This document shows positions 1-9,022 of a DNA stretch of 64,000 nt, piece by piece. The notes beneath the pieces were generated by a model that was given only the letters and a program-made list of their open reading frames with translations, had not been told where the DNA came from and did no database searches. The position numbers and the translations under genes are program-made. The DNA is from Sulfuricurvum sp. PC08-66 (GTDB lineage: Bacteria; Campylobacterota; Campylobacteria; Campylobacterales; Sulfurimonadaceae), in contig JQIT01000006.1 in NCBI GenBank assembly GCA_000830255.1, positions 1 through 64,000 of the forward strand, written 5' to 3'. Each line of letters starts with the position of its first letter. Within the stretch, counting starts at the first letter, position 1.

Positions 1-426
1 GAAGGTATTGACATCGTTGCCACATGTGACCAAGGGCGCGATACGCCCCACTATCGACAAATCAGCACTGGCAGGACCACACGCAGGAGGATTACCCTCC
101 TCTAGGGCATGCATCGCCGCTTTGGAGGCACCATCGATGTAGCCTTTGTAGCTTTGCATCTTTTGGCGCCAAAACTGCGCATAGGCATTGCTATCGAAGC
201 TTTCGCAACGTTGCAAATACTCCACTAACCACACCATCTGGTCGCCATAATGGGTGAAATCACCCTTGCGTTTGCCCTCATGCCACGGCGCGATAGGCGC
301 ATGCAACGCACCCCAATCGTAGCGCATCTCGTCAAGCTGTGCCGTATCGTAAATCCAATGTACCCCAAGCGCGTAGCTATCTGCCACGAGCGCACCCATG
401 ATGGCGTTTTCGATGCGATTTTCCAT
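1..426 (-). CDS. ADP-ribosylglycohydrolase family protein (N-terminal part, cut by window edge)
   Basis: Only the first 142 codons are present; the rest lies beyond base 1. The N-terminus reads MENRIENAIMGALVADSYAL followed by GVHWIYD and later DFTHYGDQM, the pattern of the DraG/ADP-ribosylglycohydrolase family, whose members remove ADP-ribose from proteins or small molecules using paired Mg ions. The metal-binding residues further into the fold lie outside the window, so activity cannot be judged. The ATG at 426 follows an AGGA at a suitable distance. The gene ends or begins a unit of its own, because the neighbour upstream at 531 lies on the same strand but is separated by a strong terminator. 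Confidence 0.8.
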   Translation of the reverse strand, partial: MENRIENAIMGALVADSYALGVHWIYDTAQLDEMRYDWGALHAPIAPWHEGKRKGDFTHYGDQMVWLVEYLQRCESFDSNAYAQFWRQKMQSYKGYIDGASKAAMHALEEGNPPACGPASADLSIVGRIAPLVTCGNDVNTF

Positions 427-484
427 GATACATCCTGTGGTAAAAGAGTGGGTCGATTATAACGGCAAAAGGTTAGAGGTATCT

Positions 485-521
485 AAGAGAGAAAAAGGAG
501 AGAAACTCCCCCAAGGGGGAG
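485..521 (-). terminator. Rho-independent terminator of the cytochrome gene
   Basis: On the minus strand, directly after the stop of the 531-3179 gene, a perfect CTCCCCC-TT-GGGGGAG hairpin (506-521) is followed by a T-rich stretch. It separates the cytochrome gene from the ADP-ribosylglycohydrolase gene. Confidence 0.8.
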
Positions 522-530
522 GAAGAACAA

Positions 531-3179
531 TTAAGGGTTTACAGTTTTACTGAAAACTTCCTCAATGCGTTGTGTAGTTGTGTCACCATTGTACCAACCA
601 TCTGTACCTGTGGGGAATGTACCATTGGCACCTGTGAGCATGTAGTATACTTTATAGGTTACGGTTACACCCGTTTTATTGGTCACATCATAATTGATTG
701 TGTAGCTCTCTTTTTCATTAGGCAATAGACGATTATCTTTGCCCGCTGGAACGGTCGATGAATCAAATCCAGGACGTACTACAAAGACTCCATTGAACGA
801 TTTACCTGTTTCACGACCATAAATACGTGTAAAGGTAGAAGCATTGCTGTCCGTAGTGATGACCGCATTCGTGACCGATGCATTATTTTCACCACTGGCA
901 ATGTTTTGAATTTTACTAATCACATCTGCTGCATAGATAGAGACCGTTGTGTTGGCAAATTTTTGACCAGTGACTGTAGTGTTGTTTAAATCTGTCGCAA
1001 GTCCACTGATTTGAATTTTGCGAGTGTTGTCATAATCGACACCCACGCTTCCTTTTCCTGTACCTGATGTATTGATTTTGTCACCATCGATACTCGGCAC
1101 CACTGTATTGACAATATTTTCAAAACTGCTTGAACCTGTAGCTGTAGAGTTGTATTCAACCATCGCTCCCGTGCTGTCTGTGACGATAACACGTGTCAAT
1201 ACACGACGCATTGGGTGAGCCCCTGGGAACATGTGCGCAGTTTTATTGAGAAGTGACGTTGAAACTGTCAATGTATTTCCACTGATAGAGGCATTTACAT
1301 CTGCATCAAAACCGCTTTTGATTTTGTTGAGGAAGTTTGTACCCGACAAGCGATTACCACCGATAAATCCGTGGTCATTCATCCATTTACCCTTCACAGG
1401 GTTGTGTCCTTCACCATAGTTATCACCATCTTCAGGATCGAAGTAACCTGTCAAAAGTTCACTGCGTGGGAAAAGTTTATTAGGTTTGTTCCATTGGTGA
1501 AGCACTGTTTTGTCACTTAGACGTGGCATGTGACACTTAGTACACTTAGGTGAACTACCTGTATCCAAATAGTTGTTATCGACATCATCACTCATAGCAT
1601 TCCATGTAGAGCAGAGCTCCATTTGGTTTTCTGTAGTGTTATCATCGCCTACTGTGCCATCTGCTTTTATATTGCTCGCAGTATCCTGTGCTCCAGCACT
1701 ACGTTGGTGACAGCTCAGACACAATGCTTTTGCATGTTTGCTGAAATGGTTGTCTTTGGCTGCAAAAACATCTTTGCCCAATGAAAGTGCCGAACGATTT
1801 GAGTCATCGCCACTATTGGAGTTGTTCGTACCTGTAATACCGTAAGGTCCATAGAAAGGTCCACCTGTATAGTAGGTTTTGCCGTTAGTACCGTTAATAT
1901 CAACACTGCGATAGGTAAAACGTCCATCACCCTTTGCCATTTTGCTTGAGACTGCTGCAAAACCTGTTGCATCATGAGGTGTACCATTCAAATCGGTATA
2001 CATTTCAGGACCTACGAGGCTAAAGAAGCTGTTCATATGAGGATTTGAAGCGTTGCTATCATAGGAAAACTCTGTTCCCGCTGCATAACGTTCTGCGCCA
2101 ATAGGTCCATAGGTAATTGCATTTTTTAACGTATATTTTCCACCGTCACGTACCCCAATTTGTGTTCCAGCTTTATCTGTAGCACCATCGACACCCATCA
2201 AACGAATCGACTCGATACTGTGACACGTTGCACAGTTGATACCCTCTCGATTAGCTTCGTGCCCTACATGATAACTCACGGTATAGACATTAGTATCCTT
2301 TGCAACAGCAGCAACTTTGATTACACCTGTTGTAGTGGTACCTCCAGATTCTAAACCACTTATATAGGTTTGTAGTTCCGAAGCGCTTTTACTAGAGTAA
2401 TCAGCAGAAGTCCCTACTTTGGTGACCGTGATATTAAAATCCCCTGCATAAAATGCCCCAGGAGCGTGACATTTAACACACACTTTTCCACTACCACCTG
2501 CTGTACGTGTAGTTGAGGATGACATATTGCCATCCGTAATTGCAGCACCTGTAATCGTCGTCATAGTGTACGTACTTGTACTTGTGCGACCAATATTGGA
2601 GAGTTGAATACGCAAATACTCTTTGTATTTGGTTTGGAAAATTCCCTCCGTCCACGACTTGGCGTGCATCGAGTTTTTCCATGTATCATAAAGGTCGTTG
2701 TGACAATTTTGGCACTTGTTTTTTGCGCTGTCAAAAAGCGTTTTGCCATAACCCGTACCTGTGTGATACTCCGCCAATCCTGCATGTGCCAATGTGGTAC
2801 GTGATGTTGTAGAGTTCATATCACTGCTAGGCAATGCCACGACAATCGTATCTGCCGCACTTCCTTTGCTTGTGCTACCTACAAGCGTTACCGTTACATT
2901 TGCATCGACAGTCAACGGTGTCATAATCAAGGTAGTGCTATTGAGTTCCACTGTTAGCTTGGTAGTATCAGCACTCGAAGCTGCCAACGTAATAGTGGCA
3001 CCGCTAGCACTTTTAAAAGCGCTGCTAATGTCCACGCTTTGTGGTCTGTCTCGTAGTATAAGCGTCTGATCCGCTACTGCACTCGAAACACTCACATCTG
3101 TTCCTGTATCTCCGCACCCCGTAAAGATGAGCGTGGCACTTGCGATAAGCGCCAAAAGCCCAAGTTTGGTTCTTTTCAT
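531..3179 (-). CDS. Five-haem c-type cytochrome lipoprotein
   Basis: 882 aa. The signal peptide ends in a lipobox (LIFTGC, lipid on Cys22). Residues about 30-120 form a Thr/Ser-rich beta domain, possibly Ig- or cadherin-like. Five CxxCH haem-binding motifs follow at about 156, 234, 316, 487 and 545, spread as in cytochrome c554-like multihaem proteins, with several extra His that could be distal ligands. From about 600 on there is a beta-rich tail without haem motifs. The inferred location is the outer-membrane periplasmic face or cell surface, and the role is electron transfer to or from an unknown partner. No oxidase, reductase or other cytochrome gene is next to it; the divergent neighbour is a chemoreceptor. 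The cytochrome call is firm; the substrate is not known. Confidence 0.85.
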   Translation of the reverse strand: MKRTKLGLLALIASATLIFTGCGDTGTDVSVSSAVADQTLILRDRPQSVDISSAFKSASGATITLAASSADTTKLTVELNSTTLIMTPLTVDANVTVTLVGSTSKGSAADTIVVALPSSDMNSTTSRTTLAHAGLAEYHTGTGYGKTLFDSAKNKCQNCHNDLYDTWKNSMHAKSWTEGIFQTKYKEYLRIQLSNIGRTSTSTYTMTTITGAAITDGNMSSSTTRTAGGSGKVCVKCHAPGAFYAGDFNITVTKVGTSADYSSKSASELQTYISGLESGGTTTTGVIKVAAVAKDTNVYTVSYHVGHEANREGINCATCHSIESIRLMGVDGATDKAGTQIGVRDGGKYTLKNAITYGPIGAERYAAGTEFSYDSNASNPHMNSFFSLVGPEMYTDLNGTPHDATGFAAVSSKMAKGDGRFTYRSVDINGTNGKTYYTGGPFYGPYGITGTNNSNSGDDSNRSALSLGKDVFAAKDNHFSKHAKALCLSCHQRSAGAQDTASNIKADGTVGDDNTTENQMELCSTWNAMSDDVDNNYLDTGSSPKCTKCHMPRLSDKTVLHQWNKPNKLFPRSELLTGYFDPEDGDNYGEGHNPVKGKWMNDHGFIGGNRLSGTNFLNKIKSGFDADVNASISGNTLTVSTSLLNKTAHMFPGAHPMRRVLTRVIVTDSTGAMVEYNSTATGSSSFENIVNTVVPSIDGDKINTSGTGKGSVGVDYDNTRKIQISGLATDLNNTTVTGQKFANTTVSIYAADVISKIQNIASGENNASVTNAVITTDSNASTFTRIYGRETGKSFNGVFVVRPGFDSSTVPAGKDNRLLPNEKESYTINYDVTNKTGVTVTYKVYYMLTGANGTFPTGTDGWYNGDTTTQRIEEVFSKTVNP

Positions 3180-3285
3180 CCTCTATCTCCTTTTGATAAA
3201 AATCCCCTAAGGCTATCGGAACAAGATGAAAAAATCTCAAAAAAGTCGGTAACATTTAGGTCACAAGAATCTGACAATTGAATGT

Positions 3286-3291
3286 TATAAT
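3286..3291 (+). promoter_or_regulatory. -10 element (TATAAT) for the chemoreceptor gene
   Basis: A perfect TATAAT lies 31 bases upstream of the ATG at 3323. It falls inside the longest version of the reading frame (TTG at 3278), which argues that translation starts at 3323. No clear -35 hexamer is visible, which is common for sigma-70 promoters in this phylum. Confidence 0.6.
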
Positions 3292-3322
3292 TTCGTCTAA
3301 TGATTGTTATAAAAGGTCTCGT

Positions 3323-4987
3323 ATGCACTACCCCTCGAAGCTCAAGTGGCTCTTTGTTTTAGCCTTTATGTTTCCTCCCTTTATGTGGATGATAGCGCTT
3401 TACTTCTCCTATACACTCACCCTCGATGAGCTTCTCTCTATTGCTATGTCACCTGCGATGATTGGGTATGTGGTCGTGGTCACGGCGATCCTCTTTTGGT
3501 ATTTGGTCACCAGACTCTCCATCATCGAGACAGCGATGCGAGGTCGAGGTGCAGTCGAAGAGGCACAAGCGACCATTAGCTTCCTGCCCAAATTTATTTT
3601 GAGCGGTTCGATTGCCTACCCCATAGTAGGTTCATTGGTGGTGCTACTGCCCCAAAGCTTCGCTACGACACACATCATCGTCTATGCACTTTTGTTTAGC
3701 TTGCCTTTGGCGCTACTCTTTACGATGCCTTTTGTGCTCTCCTTTATCATGACACTCGAGACATGGACACAAACCATCCCGCTCTCTACGCGCTTTCCTT
3801 TTATCAGTTTGCGCACCAAAATATTGCTTATTACTGCCAATACCGCCATTGGTCTCATTCTCTTCTTTGCCGTGCTCAATATCGCCTACTCTTCGATGAG
3901 CACACCCTTGGCATTGAAATCATTGGTGATACACAATGTCATTGCAGGGGTGGGGACTTTTGTCATTGCATGGATAAACTTGATGATGATTACCCAACAA
4001 ATCACACGCCCCATCGGTGCTATCATCACCACCTTTTCGACCAACAAAAATGACCTCACCAAATCTATCGATGTCACTACCCGCGACGATGTGGGGACGG
4101 CTGCGTATGATATTTCACGCTTTTTTGAGGATATTTCGGGACTTGTCAGCGATGCCAAACGTGCCTCTCACACCAATAAAGAGCTCTCTACCTCACTGCA
4201 AGAGCGCTCCAAAACGATAAAAACCGAGGTGATGGAGGAGCGCAAAATGCTCCAAAATGCCCAAGAGAAGGGGCAAAAAGTAAGCTCTCAACTCTTAGGG
4301 GCTATCGATAGCGCCAAAAACAGCAGTGAAGATATTGCACGTGTCGAGGCGGAACTATCCAAAGTAACCCAAGAGACCGCATCGATGATAGCCTCCAATA
4401 CTCAAAACGTCACGCAACAGCTCGAACTTGCCGACAAACTCTCCAGCCTCACCCAAAACACCCAACAGGTCAAAGATGTTTTGACCGTCATCTCTGACAT
4501 CGCTGACCAGACCAATTTGCTCGCCCTCAATGCCGCTATCGAGGCGGCGCGTGCAGGGGAGCATGGTCGAGGATTTGCCGTCGTCGCTGATGAAGTGCGC
4601 AAATTAGCAGAGCGTACCCAACACAGTCTCCATGAAATTCATGGCACCATTGGCATCATCGTCCAAGGCATCGTCCAAACCAGTGAAGAGATGAACGGCT
4701 CTATCAAATCGCTACACCAAATCGCCGACCAGACCCAACACGTAGGCGATACCATCACGCAAATGGGCGCTGTAATGCGCGAAATGAATCACGGTGTCAA
4801 TGCATCACTAGCCAATATCACCCAAGTAGCACGCGAAACCCAAGCCATCATCGACCAAGTCAAAGCTATCGATACCATCTCCCAAGCCAACCTCTCACAC
4901 GTAGAGCAAATCGGTACCGTATCGAGTGACATCTCCAATGCAGCATCGGCGCTCGATACACAACTCAACCGCTTTGTGACACGTTAA
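3323..4987 (+). CDS. Methyl-accepting chemotaxis protein with six predicted membrane helices
   Basis: 554 aa from the ATG at 3323, which is preceded by AAAAGG. The N-terminal half has about six hydrophobic segments and no large periplasmic ligand domain, unlike classic two-helix receptors. A HAMP-like segment ([15 protein letters not shown]) follows the last helix. The C-terminal half is the cytoplasmic signalling coiled coil with the conserved hairpin ([20 protein letters not shown], then [18 protein letters not shown]), which binds CheA/CheW. Receptors with multiple helices and little periplasmic sequence often sense membrane state, light or energy level; that is inference here. Divergent from the five-haem lipoprotein, which makes a link to redox sensing attractive but unproven. 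It ends overlapping the convergent batD stop. Confidence 0.88.
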   Translation: MHYPSKLKWLFVLAFMFPPFMWMIALYFSYTLTLDELLSIAMSPAMIGYVVVVTAILFWYLVTRLSIIETAMRGRGAVEEAQATISFLPKFILSGSIAYPIVGSLVVLLPQSFATTHIIVYALLFSLPLALLFTMPFVLSFIMTLETWTQTIPLSTRFPFISLRTKILLITANTAIGLILFFAVLNIAYSSMSTPLALKSLVIHNVIAGVGTFVIAWINLMMITQQITRPIGAIITTFSTNKNDLTKSIDVTTRDDVGTAAYDISRFFEDISGLVSDAKRASHTNKELSTSLQERSKTIKTEVMEERKMLQNAQEKGQKVSSQLLGAIDSAKNSSEDIARVEAELSKVTQETASMIASNTQNVTQQLELADKLSSLTQNTQQVKDVLTVISDIADQTNLLALNAAIEAARAGEHGRGFAVVADEVRKLAERTQHSLHEIHGTIGIIVQGIVQTSEEMNGSIKSLHQIADQTQHVGDTITQMGAVMREMNHGVNASLANITQVARETQAIIDQVKAIDTISQANLSHVEQIGTVSSDISNAASALDTQLNRFVTR

Positions 4988-6078
4988 ACCAAGGCGCGGT
5001 AGCGTCGTCGATAGTGTGCTATAGAGTGTAGTTTTCCCTCTCTCCAATCACGCTCTATCTCCTCGATGAGAGGTGCAACACGCTTCTCTTCCAGTGCAAT
5101 CAATGCATGCAAAAATGCCAAGGGCGCCTCAAAGCCCTCTTCCCACGCACCTTTTTTGGGTCGTAGATACCCTCGACCTACGCGCCATGCCACCATCGAG
5201 AGCGCACCGAGCAAATAAAACATTACTGCTTTCGTCACACTCTCCCATGCGATAAGCGCTGATTCCTCTTGCGGTGCTTGGGTCAAGAGCGACGCCGTAT
5301 CGACTGAGGTGACCTGCACGGCTTGGCTAGGCAATGTTATCTCCTTGAAAGTACGACTTTGCAAATCGAAATAGCGCCATACTGCCTCATCGAGCGTGTA
5401 GTTGTGCTCTCCTACAAGTGCATATTGCCATACGACACTCCCCTCATCACCTTGTGCTGTCAGATGGGTCTCACGCACAGGTGCGGCGGCGAAATGTTCC
5501 ACCCCCTCGATAGGGACAAAGGGAGCTTGAATACTTTGAAAATCACCCACACCCTCCACTCTAAAGCGCAAAGCCACAGGTGCATACGCTTCGACACTCA
5601 CGGTGTCCAGAGTGCGCGTCAGGGTGAAATTACCCACGACCGTACCCTCAGGCAGTGGCAAAACGTGCAGAGGTTTTGAGCGCAAATGCACAGGTGTATC
5701 ATCATAAGCAAGCTGTCGATAGTTATCACGCCCGATGATGTAGTTCTCTATCGATTGGTCGGTGGTGGTGCGAATGAGAGGGTGAAACTCCAGATGCGTG
5801 ATAGTGGCATCCTCGATAGCGACCACATACTCAAAAATCATATGTCGCTTCTCATCGACAAGCTTCTCGATGTACTCCTTGCGCACGAATCGCACGCCCG
5901 CTTGCTCAGGTGCTAGTTCGATACGGGTATTGGGTGCGAAATCATCGAAGGCACACTCCAACCGCACCAAAAAGGGCTCATAGCGATAGGGCTCTTTTGT
6001 AGCTAGGGTCACCTCCCACTGGAAGCCTCCCCAAAGCGACAATGTCAAAAAAATCAAACTACCAAGGGCGCGTCTCAT
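4984..6078 (-). CDS. batD: BatD-like membrane protein
   Basis: 364 aa with an N-terminal signal sequence, a long beta-rich periplasmic region, one membrane helix near residues 285-305 ([15 protein letters not shown]) and a basic cytoplasmic tail. This is the arrangement of BatD proteins (BatD/oxygen-tolerance family), though at this length it is shorter than many. It is the last gene of batA-batBC-batD and overlaps the batBC end by 20 bases, so translation is probably coupled. Bat proteins are implicated in envelope stress or aerotolerance in other bacteria; the molecular role is unsettled. Family assignment rests on context and topology more than on a motif. Confidence 0.7.
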   Translation of the reverse strand: MRRALGSLIFLTLSLWGGFQWEVTLATKEPYRYEPFLVRLECAFDDFAPNTRIELAPEQAGVRFVRKEYIEKLVDEKRHMIFEYVVAIEDATITHLEFHPLIRTTTDQSIENYIIGRDNYRQLAYDDTPVHLRSKPLHVLPLPEGTVVGNFTLTRTLDTVSVEAYAPVALRFRVEGVGDFQSIQAPFVPIEGVEHFAAAPVRETHLTAQGDEGSVVWQYALVGEHNYTLDEAVWRYFDLQSRTFKEITLPSQAVQVTSVDTASLLTQAPQEESALIAWESVTKAVMFYLLGALSMVAWRVGRGYLRPKKGAWEEGFEAPLAFLHALIALEEKRVAPLIEEIERDWREGKLHSIAHYRRRYRALV

Positions 6079-7612
6079 TCATACCTCCTTGATTGATAAG
6101 CTCATACTGTTTGGAGCTAAGTATCGCTTTGTTGGGATTGGCGGCGCTCTCTTGAGGGCTCTTCTTTTTGCTGTTCATCTGACTGGCTCCTTTGCCTTGC
6201 TGTGCGATGCCCCCTTGGGGTGTCGATGTGCCTCCACCTGCCTTTTTTTGCGCACCTTTGGCTTGGGCTTTGGCGTTGTCACCATCTTGGGGAGCGTTGG
6301 GTTCTTGGCGTCGATTGGGGCGCGCTACCTCATCGAGGAGATTCCACACCTGCATCATGTTTTCGTACGCCTCTGGGGTGGGGTGAAGCTGTAAACTTTT
6401 GGTATACGCCTCTTTGGCACTGCTGTAGACATGGCGTTTGGCGTAGGCATTGCCGATGTTGTACCACACGATTGCCATTGCGCTTTTGTCACCACTTTGG
6501 AGTGCCTTGTAGTGCGCCAATGCTTGGTCAAAATCACCCAACGCATAGTAGGCATTGCCTAGCATCAGCGCTACCTCAAAAGGCGTCTCTTCTAACTTCT
6601 CTAGGGTAGCAACCACCCGCACATAATCGCCTTGGGTATAGGCAGAGTAGGCTTTGGCATAACTATAGCTATCCCACCACGCCGCACTGCTTGGCGTAGG
6701 CATAGCCAAAAGTGTCAGAAGCGCGACCAACGGCACAAACCGTACCAACGATGTCACCGCCACCATCACAAGCACCAGTGCCAACGCGACAAAACCGTAA
6801 AAGAGTTGCACCCCTGTATGCGTATAGACCTCGCTCTCTTGCAATGCTACTTTTTGCATCACATCGGCGTAGAGGTCGCTCATCGAGGCATCGTAGCTGT
6901 AGGAAGACCCACCACATGCTTGGGCTAACCGTGCCAATGCACTGTTGAGCCGTGATACCACGATAGTACCGCTTTCATCTTTTTGGATTTGCCCCTTGGC
7001 ATCCAAGAGCGTCGTGCCCACCGCGGTTGCCATGCCTACGGTGTAGACTCTTATGGCATGCGATTGACAATAGGCAATCTCCTCCTCGAGCGCCCCCTCA
7101 CCCCCATCGCTGAAAATCACCACGGTAGGCGTCTGCTCATGCGTCATACGTGAGGCAAGCTCCATGAGGGGCAAAATACGTGTCGATTTGGAGACGATGT
7201 GACGGTTTTCCAACCGCTCAAAAATCCCCAAAAGCAGGCTCTTGTCATCGGTGAGTGGCGAGAGAATTATCGCACTGGAGGTGAAACCCAAAAGGGCGAA
7301 TTTATCGTGCGTGCTTGCCTCTACGAGTTGCGCCAATTGCGCCTTGGTCGCCTCAAATCGCGTAGGTGTCACATCGTTAGCCTGCATCGAGTAGGAGAGG
7401 TCTACGCCTACAATGATGTGGGCAGTTTTGACCTTTTGCGCGCTCTCTTGTGCTGGGATGTAGGGACGCGACAGGGCAAATGTCATACTCATCGCCGCCA
7501 AGCCTAATAGCACGATGGAGGCACGTGACGTAGGATATTTGCGCAGACCCAACCACGCCAAAACAGCCCATAACGGCAAGAGCCACAGCACCCATCCAAA
7601 AGCCCAACTCAT
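6059..7612 (-). CDS. batB: BatB-BatC fusion: VWA domain with C-terminal TPR
   Basis: 517 aa from the ATG at 7612, which overlaps the batA stop in an ATGA. An N-terminal helix pair is followed by a von Willebrand A domain with a metal-site start at VGVDLSYSMQAND. A membrane helix follows at about residue 280. The C-terminal part has tetratricopeptide repeats (ALMLGNAYYALGDFDQALAH, then WYNIGNAYAKRHVYSSAKEA) and a Lys/Gln/Ala-rich low-complexity tail. In many bacteria BatB (VWA) and BatC (TPR) are separate; here they are one polypeptide. Expected to sit in the inner membrane with the VWA domain forming a complex with BatA. Confidence 0.82.
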   Translation of the reverse strand: MSWAFGWVLWLLPLWAVLAWLGLRKYPTSRASIVLLGLAAMSMTFALSRPYIPAQESAQKVKTAHIIVGVDLSYSMQANDVTPTRFEATKAQLAQLVEASTHDKFALLGFTSSAIILSPLTDDKSLLLGIFERLENRHIVSKSTRILPLMELASRMTHEQTPTVVIFSDGGEGALEEEIAYCQSHAIRVYTVGMATAVGTTLLDAKGQIQKDESGTIVVSRLNSALARLAQACGGSSYSYDASMSDLYADVMQKVALQESEVYTHTGVQLFYGFVALALVLVMVAVTSLVRFVPLVALLTLLAMPTPSSAAWWDSYSYAKAYSAYTQGDYVRVVATLEKLEETPFEVALMLGNAYYALGDFDQALAHYKALQSGDKSAMAIVWYNIGNAYAKRHVYSSAKEAYTKSLQLHPTPEAYENMMQVWNLLDEVARPNRRQEPNAPQDGDNAKAQAKGAQKKAGGGTSTPQGGIAQQGKGASQMNSKKKSPQESAANPNKAILSSKQYELINQGGMNETRPW

Positions 7613-8526
7613 GCACCACCTCGTATCGATAGACCCCATCGACGATGCACATAGGCAAGCATAAAGAGCATCGCCAAGAGTAGCGCCACCGCATACCAGT
7701 AATGTTTATAGGGGTAATCTCGACTGCGTAGCGATGAAGCTTCAAGCGCATCGATAGAGGCATAGACCTCTTCGAGTGCCTCGTGCGAAGAGGCGGCGAA
7801 AAAGGCTCCGCCTCCCTCTTGGGCGATGGTCTGCATGAGCGCACGATCATAATCGCCCTCACCACCGATACCAATCGTGTAGATTTTCACATTCGCCTCT
7901 TGTGCCAACGCCACCGCCTCTTTGGGCGAAATCGTCCCACTGTTGTGCATCCCATCGGTCATAAGTATGACGATTTTGCTTTTGGCTTCACTTCTTTCTA
8001 GCGTCGATACCGCTGTGGCTAGCCCATCGCCTAGCGCCGTATTTTCGCCTGCCATGCCCAACGTGAGATAGCTTATCATGGTACGAAGCGGCTCTTTTTC
8101 GTAGGTCAAGGGTGACGCTACAAAGGCGAAATCCCCGAAAAGTACAATCGCGATATTGTCATTGACGCGCTTATCGACGAAATGGGTCAAGACGCTTTGG
8201 ACACTCTCAAATTTGGTCATCTGTATATTTTGGGTATCAAATCCTCTGCCCACCATCGAGCCACTCGCATCCAAGGCAATCGCCATAGCTACCCCATGAC
8301 GGTTTCGCGGGTCAAAACGGTCTAGCACCACAGGCGACGCCAACGCCACCAAGAGCCAAAAAATCGTCCCCATCTTGTACCAAAAGAGTCTATCGATACG
8401 CCCCTCATTGCGCCCAAAAAAGTGCAAATGCACGTAATAGATAGGCGCTGTACGCTCTTTGCATCGATAGAGGCAGTACCCTAGCAGAGGTAACAAAAGT
8501 AAAATTTCTGGATACTCAAACTCCAC
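7609..8526 (-). CDS. batA: BatA-like VWA-domain membrane protein
   Basis: 305 aa from a GTG at 8526 that follows AAAAGGA; the longer frame upstream lacks a ribosome site. Helices near the N-terminus (EILLLLPLLGYCLY and FWLLVALASPVVL), then a VWA domain with an intact MIDAS (ALDASGSMVG) and a conserved TDGMHNSG segment, and a final helix (YWYAVALLLAMLFMLAYV). First gene of the bat unit. In most genomes a MoxR-type AAA ATPase and a DUF58 protein precede batA; here the tRNA genes lie upstream instead, so those partners must be elsewhere or missing. Confidence 0.82.
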   Translation of the reverse strand: MEFEYPEILLLLPLLGYCLYRCKERTAPIYYVHLHFFGRNEGRIDRLFWYKMGTIFWLLVALASPVVLDRFDPRNRHGVAMAIALDASGSMVGRGFDTQNIQMTKFESVQSVLTHFVDKRVNDNIAIVLFGDFAFVASPLTYEKEPLRTMISYLTLGMAGENTALGDGLATAVSTLERSEAKSKIVILMTDGMHNSGTISPKEAVALAQEANVKIYTIGIGGEGDYDRALMQTIAQEGGGAFFAASSHEALEEVYASIDALEASSLRSRDYPYKHYWYAVALLLAMLFMLAYVHRRWGLSIRGGA

Positions 8527-8571
8527 CGATTGTTTCCTTTTGTGAATGTCGTAAATTCTATCCAATTTTCA

Positions 8572-8600
8572 TTGACATATCAACAGACAATGGCTATAAT
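8572..8600 (+). promoter_or_regulatory. Consensus sigma-70 promoter for the tRNA genes
   Basis: TTGACA at 8572-8577, a 17-base spacer, then TATAAT at 8595-8600: both hexamers match the consensus exactly. It lies 18 bases upstream of tRNA-Lys and probably drives both tRNAs. Confidence 0.85.
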
Positions 8601-8618
8601 TCCCGCCTCAAAAGAGAC

Positions 8619-8694
8619 GTCTTGTTAGCTCAGCCGGTAGAGCATCTCACTTTTAATGAGGGGGTCGATGGTTCGAATCCATCACAGGACACCA
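8619..8694 (+). tRNA. tRNA-Lys (anticodon TTT)
   Basis: 76 bases including an encoded CCA. The acceptor arm GTCTTGT pairs with ACAGGAC; the anticodon stem TCTCA/TGAGG encloses CTTTTAA, giving anticodon UUU; the T arm carries GTTCGAAT. All four arms fold. Confidence 0.97.
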
Positions 8695-8714
8695 TGCGTT
8701 ACCATACACAGTGT

Positions 8715-8789
8715 GGCTCCATCATCTAACGGTTAGGATCTCAGGTTTTCATCCTGGTCACAGGGGTTCAAATCCCCTTGGAGTCACCA
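8715..8789 (+). tRNA. tRNA-Glu (anticodon TTC)
   Basis: 75 bases including an encoded CCA. Acceptor GGCTCCA pairs with TGGAGTC; anticodon stem TCAGG/CCTGG encloses TTTTCAT, giving UUC; T arm with GTTCAAAT. It lies 20 bases after tRNA-Lys and is presumably co-transcribed. Confidence 0.97.
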
Positions 8790-8802
8790 CTTAAAATTCC
8801 CT

Positions 8803-8913
8803 TCACATCGCACTTTCAAACACTTTTGGCTTCATTGGGTTACCGCTTGGGTTACCAATTTTTTCAAATTTCCCTCGTCTTCTATCATTTTTTTCAATAG
8901 CTTCATCCTTTAA
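8803..8913 (-). pseudogene. Open-frame remnant abutting tRNA-Glu; possible integrase tail
   Basis: A 36-codon open stretch with no start codon ends 14 bases from tRNA-Glu and is closed upstream by TGA. It is rich in charged residues and ends with a twofold GNPSGNP motif and MKPKVFESAM. The position (3' side of a tRNA, reading towards it) is where integrase genes of tRNA-targeted islands end. I do not recognise the peptide for certain; it could also be chance. No repeated copy of the tRNA 3' end was seen in the window. Confidence 0.3.
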
Positions 8914-8950
8914 TCACGCGCAAAAAATTAACAATATACAACAATGAAAA

Positions 8951-8966
8951 AAATTAATATTAATTT
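8951..8966. promoter_or_regulatory. Perfect 16-bp AT palindrome upstream of the lipoprotein gene
   Basis: AAATTAAT followed by ATTAATTT is a perfect palindrome about 57 bases before the ATG at 9023. A TAGAAT that could serve as -10 lies between it and the gene. It may be an operator; an AT-rich chance palindrome is also possible. Confidence 0.3.
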
Positions 8967-9022
8967 CTACGTAAGTATTTACAGCTAGAATGCTCTCTCT
9001 TATAAAATCTAAAGGAGAGAAA

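Noticed and set aside
3278-3322. Upstream extension of the chemoreceptor (TTG start, 15 extra residues)
   Set aside because: It would be translated across the TATAAT at 3286 and has no ribosome site; the ATG at 3323 has AAAAGG.
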